Shown piece by piece: positions 1 to 8,080 of a stretch of DNA of 30,059 bases. Numbering within the stretch: position 1 is the first letter of the stretch; each line of letters begins with the position of its first letter. The notes under the pieces are model-generated. The model had not been told where the DNA came from. It saw only the letters and a program-made list of their open reading frames with translations, and searched no databases. Source of the DNA: DATDAW01 sp036524675 (lineage in GTDB: Bacteria; Verrucomicrobiota; Verrucomicrobiia; Chthoniobacterales; DASVRZ01); assembly GCA_036524675.1 (NCBI GenBank), contig DATDBU010000132.1, positions 1 through 30,059 on the forward strand, in the 5' to 3' direction. A program made the translations under genes and the position numbers.

Positions 1-291
1 TGGGTTAAGATTGGCTATCTGGATTGGTGGAATCGTGGACGGCGGATATGGGTCTGGTTCGTACTGGGCGGACTGCTTTTTGTGTTCGTGGGGATGCGGC
101 GTCCCTGGCAGGCGGTGGCTTGGGGTTTGTTGATCTTTACGTTCATCCCCCTGTGCGTATCACGGGTCTGGACGCTGGAATGTAACGGTCTGCTGGCTGG
201 ATGGATCGCTGGATTCCTCGCGACATTGCTCCATCGCTTTTGCCGCCGCAGCGACTCAGTCGCGGCACGGATGGAAAGGAGCGAGGCGTGA
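1..291 (+). CDS. C-terminal end of an integral membrane protein (partial)
   Basis: The frame is open from the first base and ends in TGA at 289-291, so only the last 96 residues are present and the start lies upstream. Two or three hydrophobic stretches rich in W, L, F and G (near codons 18-30, 36-51 and 60-71) are separated by short basic loops, and the tail is hydrophilic and charged (RMERSEA). This is the pattern of a polytopic inner-membrane protein. No catalytic motif is visible in this part and I do not recognise the family. It runs in the same direction as the large secreted protein downstream, so the two may form one transcription unit, interrupted only by the inverted repeat at 297-443. 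Being membrane-bound is well supported; any specific function is not. Confidence 0.6.
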   Translation, partial: WVKIGYLDWWNRGRRIWVWFVLGGLLFVFVGMRRPWQAVAWGLLIFTFIPLCVSRVWTLECNGLLAGWIAGFLATLLHRFCRRSDSVAARMERSEA

Positions 292-296
292 GACGA

Positions 297-443
297 GTCA
301 AGATAAGACACGGGGAGGACAGGCCGCCGGCCTGTTGCCTTCGGCGGCCCGTCGACCTTCGAATGAGTCTGCTGAAGACGAAAACCGGCGGGCCGCCGGG
401 CGCAACAGGCCGGCGGCCTGTCCTCCCCATGTATTATCTTGTC
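297..443. repeat. 147-bp inverted repeat, 65-bp arms with 17-nt loop
   Basis: Bases 297-361 pair with 379-443: the reverse complement of the right arm aligns over all 65 positions without gaps, with about ten mismatches. The longest identical core is the GC-rich block around GGGGAGGACAGGCCGCCGGC. The loop (362-378) carries an in-frame ATG at 363, and the outer end of the right arm carries the alternative ATG at 429 and the first codons after it. Transcribed, this would be a very stable hairpin. There is no obvious target-site duplication and no coding capacity for a transposase, so it looks like a REP/MITE-like element or a local inverted duplication. It differs from the heptamer hairpins elsewhere in the window because its arms are not tandem repeats. 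Confidence 0.85.
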
Positions 444-3400
444 ATCGCGGTTACCTTCCTCGTTCTACCGGCGTACGCCCAGGAAACCGTCATCATTCCG
501 TACGACGCCTCCAAGCCTGTTTCCCAGCAGCAACCCAACCAGCGATACGTCCCATATGAGCGTTTTCTCGAACTTTGGGAGGCCGCCAAGGCCCACAGAC
601 GCGGCCCGATTCCGCCCGATGCCCCGCAAAAATACACCCTCGACAACGCCCGGCATGACGCAGTGCTCGACGGCAGGGTGCTCACACTGACCTCGGCGCT
701 CGATTTCCACACGTTTGGCAATGACCCTGTCGAGATTCCACTCCAATTCGGCGGACGTAACTGGCTCACCGCCACACTCGACGGAGCGCCTGCTCCATTC
801 GAAAACGGCAAGCTTCTGGTTACAAAACCCGGCATACACCAGCTCGTTCTAACCAGCACGGAAACCTTGGAGGCGTCATCCACGAAAACCTGGCTGCTTC
901 GCATTCCAAAGACACCAGCTGGATTGCTCACAATCACGCTCCCAGACGACTTCAGTTCCGTCACTTTTGCCGAGGATGCGCCCGTTCTTGAACGCGTCGA
1001 GAACAGCCGAAAAATCGTCTCTCGCGTGCTCGCGGGTGCGACCGACATTTCAGTAAATTTCGATTTCCAGGAACGGAGATCCCGCCGTGGCGGGACCGCC
1101 GCCACACTCCCGGCATCGGCCAGACTCACGCACAGAATTACCACGGGAGCGGCGTGGGAAAACATCGAAACTACCGCTGAATTCGACCCCAATGGTACGG
1201 GCATTGGACAATTTGCCCTGTTCGTTCCGGCTGATTTGCAGCCAACGGATATTCGCGCGCCGGGTTTGCGGTCATGGAAACTGACTGCAAACGCCGACGC
1301 CGACGGAAGAACCAGGCTCGATATTGTCCTGCTCTCGCCCGTAAGCCGGAAATACGCAGTCACGATCATCACCGAACGCCCGGTTCCTCCAGGCAAACAA
1401 ACCAGCCCCTTTATCGGAGCGGAAGCGCGGCGAGTGGATGTGGAAGTCACGCTCCAGTCGGAGCCCGGCGCAGAGTTCCTCAACGTAAATTCCGGCGATG
1501 CCCAACAAACCGGCGTCGATAGCTTCGCCCTGGCGCGGACCGATGCGACGATTTCCTACGAAACTAAAATCCGCGAAATCAAGCGCGACGCCGTCATCAA
1601 CGCCGTTTATCAGGTCAACCGCTCCAAAATCGACGTCGTAGCGTCGATTCGTTTAAGGACGAAGGAAACGAACGTCCAGCCTTTGACCGATATCACACTC
1701 GCTATTCCCTCCGATTTTGACGTTGAGACCGTGCAAGGCGGGACTCTGCGCGACTGGTGGCGCGATTCAAAGGGGTTGCATCTTCGGTTCCATCCCCGGA
1801 ACAAGGAAACGGCTCTTGTCGTCTATCTTGTCAAACAATTCGGTACACCGCCGAAAGATCTCGAACTGCTCCCGATCCGTGTTGAAGGCTTCCAAAATGT
1901 GACGGGAGAAGCCGTCATCGCCGCACATAAGGGCGATGAAGCGGCGTTACAAATCACTGGCGCCATAGAAGTTGCGCCGGAAAAAGCCGCAAAGGGGTTC
2001 ACCATTCTGCCACCGCTGGAGCGGAAACGCGCATTCACATTTTCCAAACCGGACTTTCACGGAAAAGTCACGCTCGCTCCGCGACCGGTGCGCATGAGCG
2101 CCGCATGGGTCACTCACGTGCAGGCGCACGAGGGTTGGCTTGGGTGGCGGACCAAAGCCCGCTTCGTCGTTCGCCAGGGCAGCACGCGAAACGTGACCTT
2201 CTCGCTGCCGGAAAAGGCCCCCGAAGCACGGATCACCGGGCCGGAAGTCCGGGAGGTCACATCCAAAATCGACGACGAACGCCGCGTTTATACCGTTGCA
2301 CTGCAAAACGACCTTATCTCAACCACGGACATCACCATCGATCTTGATCAACCGGCAACCGATCCCGTGGCTGGCATTGAATTTTCCGGACTCGAACGTC
2401 AGGACGGCTACATCGCCGCCGAGAACGTTTCCGAATACGAAATGACGCTCCAGCCGCGCGGACTCGATACGGCACAGCCCACTGATCTGCCGTTTATCCC
2501 ACCGCTGACCATTGGCGCGAGCATCCATCGCGCGCCATCGAGCTCGGATGGCTGGGCGCTGGGCGTCGCGCTGGATCGTCTGGAAAAAACCGGCTCCCGC
2601 GCAGCGTTTGTGTCCTGGGTGGAAATCACCACCGCAATCCGCGAGGACGGCACGGAATGGAACCGGGCCGTTTATCATCTGCAAAACCGGTCCCTGCAAT
2701 TCCTGCCCGTCCGGCTGCCTGCCGATACGGAACTCATCACGGCACGTGTCGCCGGTGAAAACACGCGGGCTGATTCCGGACAGATCGACGGGAAGAGCGT
2801 GCTGCTGATTCCCCTCATCAAAACAAGGCCCGGCGATATTTCGTATGACGTTGAGTTGGTCTATCGGCGTGTCGCAGGCTCAAGGCATTTGCGCTGGCTT
2901 GCCCGGCGCGAACTGGACGATCCCGACCTGCCAGGCATCACAGTCGAGAGGACCCTCTGGAATTTGCGATTGCCGGAAAAATATCCACTGCTGGGAAATC
3001 CCGATCGTGCGGGAAATATGGAAACCGTGATCGCCGAAGTAAACCAGGCTGAGAAATGGAGCGGGATGCTTGAGGAACTAAAATCCCTTGGCTCCATCGC
3101 AAGTAGCTCCGGGGCCAGTCGTTACTCGCGGAATGAGGCACAGGAAAACTTCGACAATCTGGCAAGGCAACTCGATAAGGAAACTGCGGAGGCTCACGAC
3201 CGCCGAGGCGACGCCGTAAGTTTCGGTAAAAAAGGCAAACGTGAAATTTTCCAAACGGAGGAAGCCTCAAAGCGGCGCTCCGAAATCCAAAGTCAGATTG
3301 AACAGGAGCGCAAGAAACAGGGCGGAGCCGGCGCAGCCACTAAAAACGGAGTAGAGCGGGATGGCGATCTCGATGGGCAAACTGGCCAGTACAACGCCAA

Positions 3401-4058
3401 GGAGTGGAACGATAACGCCGTCTACAAGCAAAAAGCTGACGCCATCAATGGTGAGGCAACTGCCACCGAGAACCTCAAAGCTGCGAAGAAACCTGGTACC
3501 CAATTGCTGCTGAACGACAATATCGCGCTCGATCAATCCAGTGACCTATCGGAAAGCGGCACCGACAAAGCGTTGAACGACATCGACGAAGTCGCGCCAG
3601 ATCGGACTTCAGATGAAAAAGCCGGGCAAGACGCAATGCTTCTTCCTCAACAGCAGGCTGCCTTCGGTGCAGCCCGGGGAAATGCGGTTCCCGAGCTTCA
3701 AGCCGCAATGGCACCGGCGCCAGCGACAGCACCCCCAGCCCTCCAAAGACCTGTCTCGCTGCCGCAGCCGGCATTGCAGCAACTCGGCTTACAAGGCCGT
3801 GTGTCACTCAATGCCGCCTTCCCGCTCGAAGGCCGCGAGTATCATTTCAAAAAGCTCAAATCCAACGCGCGGCTGGATTTCCGAATCGCATCCGAGCCGG
3901 CTATGACAAAACTGGCGAATTGGGCGTGGTTTGCAGGGTTGGCATTCACCCTTGGGCTCATCATGCGCACATGGAAAAAAGTGCTGACGTCTGGCATGGA
4001 AAAGCGTTCCGCAGCTTTTCGTGCGGAAGAGCTCTTTCACCGCCGTCTTGAAAAATGA
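363..4058 (+). CDS. Large secreted/periplasmic protein with C-terminal membrane anchor, family unknown
   Basis: A protein of about 1,231 residues from ATG 363 (1,209 from ATG 429). A hydrophobic stretch (YLVIAVTFLVLPAYA, then QE) looks like a signal peptide h-region with an AYA cleavage site; the start at 363 supplies the positive n-region (two K, then RR), which the start at 429 lacks, so 363 is preferred. The frame stays open further upstream, so the start is uncertain. The body is rich in alternating polar/hydrophobic beta-type segments, with a YERFLELWEAA motif near the N-terminus. Residues ~900-990 are a charged, Lys/Glu/Gln-rich probable coiled coil, followed by a low-complexity Gln/Ala/Pro stretch. 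A single transmembrane segment lies near residue 1184-1204, followed by a basic tail. The likely topology is periplasmic with a C-terminal inner-membrane anchor. I do not recognise the family. The 5' end is embedded in an inverted repeat, so expression may be affected by mRNA structure. Confidence 0.8.
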   Translation: MSLLKTKTGGPPGATGRRPVLPMYYLVIAVTFLVLPAYAQETVIIPYDASKPVSQQQPNQRYVPYERFLELWEAAKAHRRGPIPPDAPQKYTLDNARHDAVLDGRVLTLTSALDFHTFGNDPVEIPLQFGGRNWLTATLDGAPAPFENGKLLVTKPGIHQLVLTSTETLEASSTKTWLLRIPKTPAGLLTITLPDDFSSVTFAEDAPVLERVENSRKIVSRVLAGATDISVNFDFQERRSRRGGTAATLPASARLTHRITTGAAWENIETTAEFDPNGTGIGQFALFVPADLQPTDIRAPGLRSWKLTANADADGRTRLDIVLLSPVSRKYAVTIITERPVPPGKQTSPFIGAEARRVDVEVTLQSEPGAEFLNVNSGDAQQTGVDSFALARTDATISYETKIREIKRDAVINAVYQVNRSKIDVVASIRLRTKETNVQPLTDITLAIPSDFDVETVQGGTLRDWWRDSKGLHLRFHPRNKETALVVYLVKQFGTPPKDLELLPIRVEGFQNVTGEAVIAAHKGDEAALQITGAIEVAPEKAAKGFTILPPLERKRAFTFSKPDFHGKVTLAPRPVRMSAAWVTHVQAHEGWLGWRTKARFVVRQGSTRNVTFSLPEKAPEARITGPEVREVTSKIDDERRVYTVALQNDLISTTDITIDLDQPATDPVAGIEFSGLERQDGYIAAENVSEYEMTLQPRGLDTAQPTDLPFIPPLTIGASIHRAPSSSDGWALGVALDRLEKTGSRAAFVSWVEITTAIREDGTEWNRAVYHLQNRSLQFLPVRLPADTELITARVAGENTRADSGQIDGKSVLLIPLIKTRPGDISYDVELVYRRVAGSRHLRWLARRELDDPDLPGITVERTLWNLRLPEKYPLLGNPDRAGNMETVIAEVNQAEKWSGMLEELKSLGSIASSSGASRYSRNEAQENFDNLARQLDKETAEAHDRRGDAVSFGKKGKREIFQTEEASKRRSEIQSQIEQERKKQGGAGAATKNGVERDGDLDGQTGQYNAKEWNDNAVYKQKADAINGEATATENLKAAKKPGTQLLLNDNIALDQSSDLSESGTDKALNDIDEVAPDRTSDEKAGQDAMLLPQQQAAFGAARGNAVPELQAAMAPAPATAPPALQRPVSLPQPALQQLGLQGRVSLNAAFPLEGREYHFKKLKSNARLDFRIASEPAMTKLANWAWFAGLAFTLGLIMRTWKKVLTSGMEKRSAAFRAEELFHRRLEK

Positions 4059-4117
4059 AATATGCCGGACGCTTCTTCTACTTTTAAAAACGTCAGGATG
4101 TCGCTTCTACTTGCCCC

Positions 4118-5584
4118 ATGCCACCCGTCCACCCCACCGCCGAAGTTGTCGCCCTGGAAAACGCAGCATTCGCCCGAGGTATCGAACCCTGGAGTTTGAT
4201 GCTCGAAGCGGGACGGCAAATCGCCGAAGCCGTACAGCAGTTTTGCCCGAAACCGGCCAGCGTTCTGGCCTTTGTCGGGAAGGGAAACAATGGTGGCGAC
4301 GCTCTCGTGGCGTTGAAATTTCTTTTCGAAGCGGGCTGGCAGATCGATTGGGACCTCGCATTTGCGCCGGACAAGATGTCTCCCCTCGCCAGTCGCGCCC
4401 TGGACATTCTTCTTCGCGAAGCGTCGCGGACGTCCGTCGTGCCACATGTTATCCTCGACGGACTTTTGGGAGCGGGCGCCAGCGGCAACTTGCGGTCGCC
4501 TATTCAGGAAAAGGTTTTGGAAATCAACGAGTTGCGCCGCGATACGGGCGCCGTCGTGTTCGCTCTCGACCTGCCCAGTGGTATCGAAGGCGAATACGTT
4601 GCAGAAGCCGTTGTGGCAGATCACACACTGGCAATCGGTTTTGCCAAGGAAACACTCCTTCGTGACAACGCTACCAACAACGTTGGCCGCTTATCGGTTT
4701 TGCCCCTCAACGACCTCGTTGCCTCCACGGGCGACCGGGATGAAGTGACCACCGCCGCCGACTTGCGCACTTTGCTCCCGCCGCGCGGATTTGACGTCCA
4801 TAAAGGCAACGCCGGCCGCGTTGGAATCGTCGCCGGTTCCCTTGGGACCGCCGGAGCCGCTGTTCTTGCCGCAAATGGCGCCCTACGGGCAGGAGCTGGG
4901 CTGGTAACAGCATTTTGTCCGTTGGAAATCCATCCGACACTCGCTCCGATGATGCCGCCAGAAGTCATGCTCCATCCGTGGGGGGCGGACATGGCAGAAG
5001 TCGCGACATGGAACTTCGATGCGCTCGCCATTGGCCCAGGACTTTCACCCGAGTTTGGCGAACAGGCGGCGCAGCTCCTGCGGTCGGTCCGCGTCCCGGT
5101 CGTCGTGGACGCAGGCGCTCTGGCCATTCTGGCTCAACAAACCGGTCTACTCGAAGAAATGCAGGTTCCCGTTTTACTCACGCCGCATCCGGGCGAAATG
5201 AACCGCCTCTTTCCCGGTAACGGACGTTCCCGGCGCAATTGGGCGGCGGAGTTCGTCGCAGATCAGAAGCCGGAAGTCACCCTGCTGCTTAAAGGTTCCA
5301 GAACGGTCATCGTCGAAACCGGTAAAGCGCCAGCATTCAATACCACCGGCCATCCGGGAATGGCAACCGGCGGAATGGGCGACACATTAACAGGGGTTTG
5401 CGCGGCGTTGATCGGCCAAGGTCTGCCGGTTTTTGATGCGGCTCGTGTGGGGGCCTGGGTGTGTGGTCACGCCGCGGAAATTGCCGTGTGGGAAGACGGT
5501 TTCTCGCAGGAATCGCTTCTCCCGTCCGACATTGCGCTACGTCTGGGACGCGCATTTGCGGATCTGCGCAGAGGCGTTTTTTAA
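4118..5584 (+). CDS. nnr: Bifunctional NAD(P)H-hydrate epimerase / ADP-dependent dehydratase
   Basis: The 488-residue protein has the two-domain layout of Nnr (YjeF), which repairs damaged NAD(P)HX: the N-terminal domain epimerises it and the C-terminal domain dehydrates it at the expense of ADP. The epimerase domain shows GKGNNGGD at residues 54-61, DGLLGAGASG at 114-123 and the LDLPSG motif near 150-155. The dehydratase domain begins around GNAGRVGIVAGS (230-241), carries HPGEMNRL, and ends with MATGGMGDTLTG (415-426), where D422 is the expected catalytic aspartate. The usual GTGD is GMGD here, a mild variation. The length is typical of the bacterial fusion. The gene starts 59 bp after the large secreted protein gene and converges on mutL with 21 bp between the stop codons. 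No Shine-Dalgarno motif precedes the ATG. Confidence 0.95.
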   Translation: MPPVHPTAEVVALENAAFARGIEPWSLMLEAGRQIAEAVQQFCPKPASVLAFVGKGNNGGDALVALKFLFEAGWQIDWDLAFAPDKMSPLASRALDILLREASRTSVVPHVILDGLLGAGASGNLRSPIQEKVLEINELRRDTGAVVFALDLPSGIEGEYVAEAVVADHTLAIGFAKETLLRDNATNNVGRLSVLPLNDLVASTGDRDEVTTAADLRTLLPPRGFDVHKGNAGRVGIVAGSLGTAGAAVLAANGALRAGAGLVTAFCPLEIHPTLAPMMPPEVMLHPWGADMAEVATWNFDALAIGPGLSPEFGEQAAQLLRSVRVPVVVDAGALAILAQQTGLLEEMQVPVLLTPHPGEMNRLFPGNGRSRRNWAAEFVADQKPEVTLLLKGSRTVIVETGKAPAFNTTGHPGMATGGMGDTLTGVCAALIGQGLPVFDAARVGAWVCGHAAEIAVWEDGFSQESLLPSDIALRLGRAFADLRRGVF

Positions 5585-5605
5585 GTTCGCCTGGATCTTT
5601 ATGGC

Positions 5606-7507
5606 TCAGACTTTTCGGCCGAATTTTTTCTCCAGCTCCCCGTAGGACATTTGAATCATGGTCGGGCGGCCATGGGGACAGCAGTACGGCAATTCGCAGG
5701 CGAGTAGATCGCGAATGAGCTGCATTAATTCTTCACGGCGCAGGACGTCGTTGGCCTTCACGGCATGGCGGCAGACGGTTTTGGCAATGACATCTTCGCC
5801 CAACCTTAGCTTGGACGTCTGAGCGGTGGCGCTCCGCAGGTCATCGATGAGCTGACGAACGAGCTGAAGCGGATCGCCGGTCTTAATGAAAGACGGGAGA
5901 GCATCGATTTTCCACGTGGAAGGCCCGAATTGCTCAATCCCGATCCCCATGCGTTGGAGGGTGTCGAGATTGCGGTCGAGCCAATCGGAGTCGCGCGGTG
6001 CCACCGGCAGCGTAAGCGGCATGAGCAAGCGCTGCGAAGCGACTCCCCGGGTTTCCATCCGGTTACGAAGTTGCTCGAACAAAATGCGTTCGTGCGCCGC
6101 GTGCTGGTCAACCAGGACGAGACCATTGGCGTTTTCCATGAGCACGTAGAGCTTCCCCAACACGCCCAGGATTCTGAAATCGGACGCTTCTGGATTGCCA
6201 CTCGAAGCCAGGAAGTCGGTTGTCCCGTTCTCTGCAGGCACCGAAGATGCCTTCTCGGCGGACGGATCGGGGATTGCGGCTGCTGGCGGCAGCGGGAGTT
6301 GGTGCGCGTCGCGAGAATCCGGAGTAGGCGCGGTAGGTTCCACGGGCTGAAAAGGTGAAAGCTCCGCGGGCGAGGCGCCCATTCGAGCATCGGAAGGGCG
6401 AAATGGACTTCGTTCTGGCGTCTCGGGAATCGGTGAAACGGGAAAAACAGGTAGTCGTTGGGGCGGTGTCGGACCGGAAGGCGCAGGCGCGGCAAATTGC
6501 CGGCTCCAGCTCTGGCGAGTGGCTTCCAGCGTTTTGCGGATGACCGAAGCCAGGACTTCGCGGACGAGGCTCGGATCCCGGAAACGGACTTCCCGTTTCG
6601 CGGGATGGACATTTACGTCAACCACCGCAGGGTCCATTTCGAGAAAAAGGAACGTTACGGGATGCTGCCCTTTCATGAGCGCCGTGTGATAGCCTTCGCG
6701 CAATCCGTAGTTAACCGTCGGATTCTCGATGGCACGCCCGTTCACAAACACGATCTGCTGGGCTCGCGTCGAGCGGCTCACGCCCGGTTTGCCGATGAAA
6801 CCGGAAACTCGCAGACCGGCCTGCTCAATGGGCTCGATCTCGACCAATTGCTCGACCAGTTCCGTTCCGGAAAGATCTCGAATTCGATCTGCAAGCCGCG
6901 CCGCTACAGGCAGTTGCAGCGCCGTTCGGTCGTCCTTTACAAAAATAAACGCCACGCCGGGATGACCAATCGCCTGCAAATGCAAATGATGTTCCACGTG
7001 GCTGGCTTCCGTGTTCTCGGTCCGCAAAAATTTTCGGCGGGCAGGCAGATTATAAAAAAGTGAACGGACTTCGATTTGTGTTCCCGGGGCATCCCCCCCG
7101 GCGCGAACGGCGTCGATTTTTCCACCAGAAACCAGGATTTCCGTCCCCTCCTCTTCCCCGTGCGGGCGCGTGCTCAGGCGGAAGCGCGAAACACTCGCGA
7201 TGCTCGGAAGCGCTTCCCCCCGAAAACCCAACGTCGCGATGGACGCCAGATCATTCCCCGTCCGAATCTTGCTCGTGGCATGACGCTCCAGGCACAGCAG
7301 CGCATCGTCACGATCCATACCCGATCCGTCATCGACGACTTTGATCTGCGAAATGCCACCGCGACGGATGAGCACCTCGATTCTTCGCGCCCCGGCATCC
7401 AGGCTATTCTCGACGAGCTCCTTCACCACGGAAGCCGGACGCTCAACAACCTCGCCAGCAGCCACCTGGCTGGCCACTTCTTCGGAGAGGAGTTGAATTC
7501 TACCCAT
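5606..7507 (-). CDS. mutL: DNA mismatch repair protein MutL with endonuclease motifs
   Basis: The 633-residue protein begins MGRIQLLSEEVASQVAAGEV, the classic MutL start; an in-frame extension upstream to 7600 runs through repeat DNA and is rejected. The GHKL ATPase motifs are complete: ENSLDAG with E33/N34, DDGSGMD at 59-65, and GFRGEAL at 94-100. A long Pro/Ser/Glu-rich linker follows (roughly 340-440). The C-terminal domain has the endonuclease motif DQHAAHERILFE (467-478, fitting DQHA-x2-E-x4-E), CRHAVKAND (579 on) and CPHGRP (610-615), which marks a nicking MutL rather than the E. coli type. QRLLMPL at 492-498 fits a beta-clamp binding motif. It acts with MutS in mismatch repair; mutS is not in the window. 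It is divergent from the Fe-S protein gene, with a heptamer-repeat element between them. Confidence 0.97.
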   Translation of the reverse strand: MGRIQLLSEEVASQVAAGEVVERPASVVKELVENSLDAGARRIEVLIRRGGISQIKVVDDGSGMDRDDALLCLERHATSKIRTGNDLASIATLGFRGEALPSIASVSRFRLSTRPHGEEEGTEILVSGGKIDAVRAGGDAPGTQIEVRSLFYNLPARRKFLRTENTEASHVEHHLHLQAIGHPGVAFIFVKDDRTALQLPVAARLADRIRDLSGTELVEQLVEIEPIEQAGLRVSGFIGKPGVSRSTRAQQIVFVNGRAIENPTVNYGLREGYHTALMKGQHPVTFLFLEMDPAVVDVNVHPAKREVRFRDPSLVREVLASVIRKTLEATRQSWSRQFAAPAPSGPTPPQRLPVFPVSPIPETPERSPFRPSDARMGASPAELSPFQPVEPTAPTPDSRDAHQLPLPPAAAIPDPSAEKASSVPAENGTTDFLASSGNPEASDFRILGVLGKLYVLMENANGLVLVDQHAAHERILFEQLRNRMETRGVASQRLLMPLTLPVAPRDSDWLDRNLDTLQRMGIGIEQFGPSTWKIDALPSFIKTGDPLQLVRQLIDDLRSATAQTSKLRLGEDVIAKTVCRHAVKANDVLRREELMQLIRDLLACELPYCCPHGRPTMIQMSYGELEKKFGRKV

Positions 7508-7512
7508 TGTGA

Positions 7513-7642
7513 AATTTTGGATTTTGGATTCCCGATTTTCGATTTTTAAAAGCGCGTCTTCGGACAATTCACGATGAAGCGAGCAACATCGCTGCTTCAC
7601 TATTTCTGAAATGCAAAGCAGGATTCCAAAATCGAAAATTGG
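7513..7642. repeat. Inverted heptamer-repeat element, GATTTTG type
   Basis: The left arm (7513-7547) is five consecutive 7-base units: AATTTTG, GATTTTG, GATTCCC, GATTTTC and GATTTTT. The right arm (7622-7642) holds units of the complementary type (CCAAAAT, CGAAAAT, TGG). The arms share an 11-nt inverted match (ATTTTCGATTT against AAATCGAAAAT) and are separated by about 75 bp of unique sequence. The element sits between the divergent mutL and Fe-S protein genes and abuts the mutL start, so it cannot be a simple terminator. Confidence 0.7.
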
Positions 7643-7729
7643 ATCGAAGTGGGATCAGGCGTAAAGTTTGGAACGATATATAGTGCGCGAATTGACTTCG
7701 CGGCGGGAATATTTACCCTTCGTCCGAAG

Positions 7730-8080
7730 ATGATTACCATCACTGACAACGCTGTTTCGCACCTCCAATCGCTCCTCAAGGACCGCGGAGTCGCTGACTC
7801 GCAGGGCCTGCGGATCGGCATCAGCAAAGGGGGATGTGCGGGTTTGCAATACGACATGTTGCTCGATTCAGCCAGTGCCAGTGATACGATCATCGAAAAG
7901 GGTGATGTGCGCGTACTCATCGATGAGGCAAGCGTGAGTTTCCTGAAGGGATCCACGATTGATTATTGCGATGATCTCGCGGGGACTGGTTTTCGCATTC
8001 AGAATCCCAACGCGACACGCAGTTGCGGCTGCGGAACGTCATTTGAACCTTCCAGCGAAACCGCCGTCACGCCCCAGTGA
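7730..8080 (+). CDS. HesB/IscA-family iron-sulfur cluster assembly (A-type carrier) protein
   Basis: The 116-residue protein begins MITITDNAVSHLQSLL and matches the A-type carrier fold. The three family cysteines are present: C36 in GGCAGLQYDM, and C99 and C101 in SCGCGTSF. These bind Fe or a [2Fe-2S]/[4Fe-4S] cluster for delivery to target proteins. GGCAG replaces the more common GGCSG, a conservative change. The frame continues upstream to 7649, but the ATG at 7730 gives the canonical family N-terminus. The stop codon overlaps the GTG start of the next gene by a GTGA tetranucleotide, so the two are translationally coupled. No isc, suf or nif genes are adjacent, so the sub-type (IscA, ErpA or SufA) cannot be settled here. 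Confidence 0.93.
   Translation: MITITDNAVSHLQSLLKDRGVADSQGLRIGISKGGCAGLQYDMLLDSASASDTIIEKGDVRVLIDEASVSFLKGSTIDYCDDLAGTGFRIQNPNATRSCGCGTSFEPSSETAVTPQ

Noticed and set aside
434..1483. Long minus-strand frame inside the giant secreted protein gene
   Set aside because: Antisense shadow with no recognisable features; the plus-strand frame has signal peptide and anchor.
7508..7600. N-terminal extension of MutL
   Set aside because: The extra 31 codons run through the GATTTTG repeat and lack family similarity; MGRIQLL is the normal start.
7661..7690. Possible promoter ahead of the Fe-S protein gene (TATAGT at 7679)
   Set aside because: A -10-like box exists but no acceptable -35 box at the right distance.
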